Assembly (NCBI GenBank): GCA_963837655.1
Contig: CAWIOK010000001.1
Coordinates: 248,001-312,000, forward strand
Length of the DNA: 64,000 nt
DNA from: CAVVSD01 sp963837655
GTDB lineage: Bacteria; Actinomycetota; Thermoleophilia; Solirubrobacterales; Solirubrobacteraceae
Direction: 5' to 3'
The position numbers and the translations under genes were made by a program. The notes beneath the pieces are model-generated. The model made no database searches. It was given only the letters and a program-made list of their open reading frames with translations, and was not told where the DNA came from. The first letter of the stretch is position 1. Each line of letters begins with the position of its first letter. Positions 61,165-64,000 of the stretch are shown piece after piece.

Positions 61165-62781
61165 TCATCTACCGATCTCGAGCAGCGACGCCAGGGGGCG
61201 CGTGTTCAGAACGTTGCCCGCCGCCGCCCACCCGCGGCGCGCGGTGCGCACGGCGAGCTCCATGTTCTCCAGCCCGGCGACCGAGTGGGCGTCCGTCGAG
61301 CAGACGATCTGCACCCCGCCGCGCAGCGCGTCGCGGACGTGCTCGCCGCTGAGGTCCAGCCGCGCCGGGAGGCCATTGACCTCCAGCGCGACCCCGCGCT
61401 CGACCGCGAGGGCATAGACCCGATCGAGGTCCAGAGCGTTCTCCGGACGGCGGCCGATCAGCCGGCCCGTCGGGTGGCTCAGGCACCGCACATGGGGGTT
61501 GCGGAGCGCCTCCTCGACCCGCCGGGTCATCTCGTCGCGCGGCATCCGCTGGCCGCCGTGCACGCTCGCCTGGACCCAGTCCAGCCCGGCGAGGACGTCG
61601 TCGGGCAGATCGAGCCGGCCGTCGGCGAGGATGTCGCACTCGATCCCATGCAGCACGCGGAACGGGGCGAGTGTCTCGTTGGCCTCCGCGACCTCCTCGG
61701 CCTGCCGGCGCACGTCATCCGCCGTGAGCCCGCGGACGGCGCCGACGGCGGGCGTGTGGTCGCAGATCGCCACGTACTCGTAGCCGCGATCGCGCGCCGC
61801 GCGGCCCATCTCCTCGATGCTCGCGCGGCCGTCCGACCACGTGCTGTGACAGTGGAGATCGCCCCGGATGTCGCCCAGCTCGACGAGCGCCGGCAGGACG
61901 CCGTCGACCGGCTCCTCGCGCAGCTCGGGCGGGCACCAGGCACGTCCCAGCTCGAGGTAGACCGCAGCCTCATCGGCGCCGTCGGGCAGCGGCTCGAGCG
62001 CCGCCACGTACGCGGGCGCGCCGGTGACCCGGACCAGCGCGGTGCCGAGTCGCTCGGGCTCCGTCAGCACGAGCTCGACCGGGACGCCCTCCACGGTGAG
62101 GCCCACGGCGCCGCTCCCGCTCTGCTCGATCACCGCGACGATCTGCGGCAGGGCGGCGAACTCCGACAGCGCGGCCGCCGGATCGGCCGGAGCGCACACC
62201 ACGGCGAGCAGCTCGCACGCATCGCGCCAGCGACGCACGTCTCCCGCGACATGACCGCTGAGCGCGGTCGCGATGCCCTCCACGAGCTCGCGCGCGCTCG
62301 GGAGCAGCAGCGAGCGCGGCGGCCGCGGCCGTTCCTGCCGCGCGAGCGCCTCCAGCAGCCGGGCCTCGGTCTGCGGGCCGATGCCCGGAACGTCCCGCAG
62401 CCGCCCGGCCGCAGCGGCCTCGCGCAGCTCGTCGGGCGTGCTGACGCCGAGCGCCTGGGCGATCTCCATCGAGCGCTTCGCGGTCAGACCGAGATAGCGG
62501 CCGAGGCCGACCAGGCCCGGCGCGAGCTCACGCTCGAGCTCGGCCAGCTCCGCGATCTCCCCCGTCTCGACGAGCTCGCGCAGGCGGGCCTCGATTCCCG
62601 CGCCGATCCCGCGCAGCTGGCGCACCCGCCCTGTCCGGACGAGCTCGGCGACCGCGACCGGCGCGTCGCGGATCGTGTCGGCCGCGCGACGGTAGGCCCG
62701 CGCGGTGTAGGGGTTGGCGTCGGCCAGCTCCAGGAGCGACGCGAGTGCCTCGAGGCGATCGGCGATGCCCCCGTTGTCCAC
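61165..62781 (-). CDS. polX: PolX-like protein with degenerate polymerase site and intact PHP domain
   Basis: A 538-residue member of the bacterial PolX family: helical 8-kDa-like domain with two helix-hairpin-helix motifs (LRGIGAGI 57-64; VPGIGPQT 131-138), palm-like region, and C-terminal PHP phosphoesterase. In the palm the expected G-S-x-RR...D-x-D reads GDVRRWRDACELLAV (180-194): the two catalytic Asp are replaced by Glu190 and Leu192, and the third by Glu236 (VPVELVL). PHP metal residues H310, H312, D317, D341-H342, E381, H408, H436, D497 and H499 are all kept. So 3'-5' exonuclease or phosphoesterase activity is likely and polymerase activity unlikely. Divergent from the DUF2461 gene. 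Confidence 0.86.
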   Translation of the reverse strand: MDNGGIADRLEALASLLELADANPYTARAYRRAADTIRDAPVAVAELVRTGRVRQLRGIGAGIEARLRELVETGEIAELAELERELAPGLVGLGRYLGLTAKRSMEIAQALGVSTPDELREAAAAGRLRDVPGIGPQTEARLLEALARQERPRPPRSLLLPSARELVEGIATALSGHVAGDVRRWRDACELLAVVCAPADPAAALSEFAALPQIVAVIEQSGSGAVGLTVEGVPVELVLTEPERLGTALVRVTGAPAYVAALEPLPDGADEAAVYLELGRAWCPPELREEPVDGVLPALVELGDIRGDLHCHSTWSDGRASIEEMGRAARDRGYEYVAICDHTPAVGAVRGLTADDVRRQAEEVAEANETLAPFRVLHGIECDILADGRLDLPDDVLAGLDWVQASVHGGQRMPRDEMTRRVEEALRNPHVRCLSHPTGRLIGRRPENALDLDRVYALAVERGVALEVNGLPARLDLSGEHVRDALRGGVQIVCSTDAHSVAGLENMELAVRTARRGWAAAGNVLNTRPLASLLEIGR

Positions 62782-62828
62782 GCCCCGCAGTCTTCCCCAC
62801 GCGACCCATCGCGCGTACTGTGCGAGCC

Positions 62829-63455
62829 GTGTGGCCGCCCGAAGCCGTCGAGTTCCTGCGCGAGCTGGAGGCGAACAACGAACGGGCCTGGTTCAAGGCG
62901 AACCGCTGGCGCTACGACACGTATCTCGTCCAGCCCGCGCGGGAGCTCGCCGAGCAGCTGGCCGACCTGGGGCGGCTGCACCTGTTCCGGCCCTACAACG
63001 ACACGCGGTTCCACATGCGACCGCCGATCAAGGAGCAGCTGGGCGTGGCGATCGGCTACGGAGGCGCAGGTGGCTACTACGTCGAGCTGTCGGTGGACGG
63101 GCTGCTCGTCGCGGCAGGACTGCATCGGCCCGCGCCTGACCAGCTCGCACGCTTCCGCGCCGCCGTCGACGACGATCGCCGCGCCCGCGCGTTCGAGCGA
63201 GCGGTGAGGACGGCCGGCGCGAACGGCCTCGAGCTCGCCGAACCCGAGCTGAAGCGCGCGCCGCGCGGCTATCCCGGCGATCACGCGCGGATCGACCGTC
63301 TGCGGCTGAAGGAGCTCACCCTGCACCGCCGGCACCCGCTGGAACCGTGGCTGCACGACACCGTCTGTGACACGAGGATTCGCGCCGCGCTCGACGGAGC
63401 GACGCCGTTCGTCCGCTGGCTCGCCGACCACGTCGGACCCTCACAACGCGGATGA
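62829..63455 (+). CDS. DUF2461 family protein
   Basis: A 208-residue protein with the DUF2461 pattern: FLRELEANNERAWFKANRWRYD, RPYNDTRFHMRPPIKEQLGVAIG and GGYYVELSVDGLLVAAGLHRP (landmarks). Function of the family is not established. Start GTG 62829 (VWPPEAVEFL). Its stop overlaps the ATG of the following regulator gene. Confidence 0.82.
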   Translation: MWPPEAVEFLRELEANNERAWFKANRWRYDTYLVQPARELAEQLADLGRLHLFRPYNDTRFHMRPPIKEQLGVAIGYGGAGGYYVELSVDGLLVAAGLHRPAPDQLARFRAAVDDDRRARAFERAVRTAGANGLELAEPELKRAPRGYPGDHARIDRLRLKELTLHRRHPLEPWLHDTVCDTRIRAALDGATPFVRWLADHVGPSQRG

Positions 63456-64000
63456 CCGCCCGCCGTCCCGATCTGCTGCTCGGACGCACTGGTGAACGTG
63501 AGGCGCTCGACCTGCTGCTGGCGAATGTCCGCGCCGGGCAGAGCGCGGTCCTCGTCGTCCGTGGGGAGGCGGGCGTCGGCAAGACGGCGCTCATGCGCTA
63601 CTGCGCCCGGCAGTCGGCCGGCTTCCGCGTCGCGCGTATCGCAGGGGTCGAGTCCGAGATGGAGCTCCCGTTCGCGGGACTGCACCAGCTCTGCGCGCCC
63701 ATGCTCGGCCGGCTCGATGCGCTCCCAGAGCCGCAGCAGGTCGCCCTGGGCGTCGCGTTGGGCCTGTCCTCCGGCGCCGCGCCGGACCGCTTCCTGGTCG
63801 CCCTGGCCGCACTCAGCCTGCTGGCCGAGGTCGCCACCGAACAGCCGCTGCTATGTGTCGTCGACGACGCGCAGTGGCTCGATGCCGCATCGGCGCAGGT
63901 CCTGGGCTTCGTCGCCCGACGGCTGTTGGCGGAGTCCGTGGCGATCGTGTTCGCGGTCCGCGAGCCGACCGACGAGTGCGAGCTGGTGGGACTGCCGGAG
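63452..64000 (+). CDS. AAA ATPase regulator, LuxR/MalT-like (5' part)
   Basis: Open from ATG 63452 to the window edge (183 codons) and not closed. MTARRPDLLLGRTGERE is the start; Walker A is GEAGVGKTALM, Walker B LLCVVDDAQWLD, followed by FAVREPTDECEL. This is the N-terminal AAA/STAND ATPase typical of large actinobacterial regulators with a C-terminal LuxR HTH, which would lie beyond the edge. ATGA overlap with the DUF2461 gene. Confidence 0.82.
   Translation, partial: MTARRPDLLLGRTGEREALDLLLANVRAGQSAVLVVRGEAGVGKTALMRYCARQSAGFRVARIAGVESEMELPFAGLHQLCAPMLGRLDALPEPQQVALGVALGLSSGAAPDRFLVALAALSLLAEVATEQPLLCVVDDAQWLDAASAQVLGFVARRLLAESVAIVFAVREPTDECELVGLPE

Noticed and set aside
1..64000. CRISPR arrays, rRNA genes and insertion sequences
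   Set aside because: I saw no regularly spaced repeats, no rRNA blocks and no transposase motifs; direct repeats found are the att copies and right-end blocks only.

Overview
The window is high-GC (about 70 %) DNA with short intergenic gaps, GTG starts and many 4-bp ATGA/GTGA gene overlaps. The gene content (luciferase-like oxidoreductases, P450, two DUF2254 membrane proteins, many degradative enzymes) suggests a soil actinobacterium, perhaps of the Thermoleophilia/Solirubrobacterales; that placement is inference. Many genes, including the essential aspS and hisS, are split by single-base frameshifts, which points to sequencing or assembly indels rather than gene death. I annotated such genes over their full span.

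Layout. 1-11.8 kb: an N-heterocycle/amide catabolic locus on the minus strand (hydantoinase A, class-III aminotransferase, dimethylformamidase-like protein, allantoinase-like and CodA-like amidohydrolases). It is divergent from an NMT1-type ABC importer, and the shared promoter region holds two copies of a 17-bp dyad. 11.8-17.7 kb: housekeeping genes (aspS, hisS, metallo-hydrolase, small membrane protein, asparagine synthase-like amidotransferase). 17.7-32.1 kb: DUF2254 protein, formiminotransferase/P450/LLM operon, FAH-hydratase/hydrolase/LLM/SnoaL operon, HTH regulator with aldo-keto reductase, TetR with SDR, CLC antiporter with MarR, methyltransferase. 32.1-48.1 kb: a large sugar-type catabolic locus with three MetE-like zinc enzymes, a shortened G6PDH-like dehydrogenase, a PTE-like lactonase, two TIM-barrel isomerases, an AKR, a Liv-type ABC importer (fused permease), an enolase-superfamily enzyme, RidA and an FCD-GntR regulator with a TGGTATACCA operator.

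48.8-58.6 kb is an integration hot spot. A tRNA(CAU) gene is followed by a tyrosine integrase, and a perfect 43-bp copy of the tRNA 3' half occurs 7,053 bp downstream. The element between them carries int, a replication-relaxation protein, xis, a long hairpin, and a tightly coupled three-gene operon: SIR2-type NADase effector, small middle protein, and zinc-hook Rad50/SbcC-like ATPase. This has the architecture of an ABC three-component (ABC-3C) conflict system and is the most interesting feature of the window. Beyond it lie a second DUF2254 gene, a tRNA-Thr-like 3' fragment, a second conserved element right end, a third degenerate att copy and a dead integrase 5' end, so related elements have inserted and decayed here in tandem.

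58.8-64 kb returns to ordinary genes: a DHFR/RibD-like reductase, a methyltransferase, a secreted Cys-containing protein, a VOC protein, a PolX-like protein with a degenerate polymerase site but intact PHP domain, DUF2461, and the start of an AAA/LuxR-type regulator cut by the window edge.
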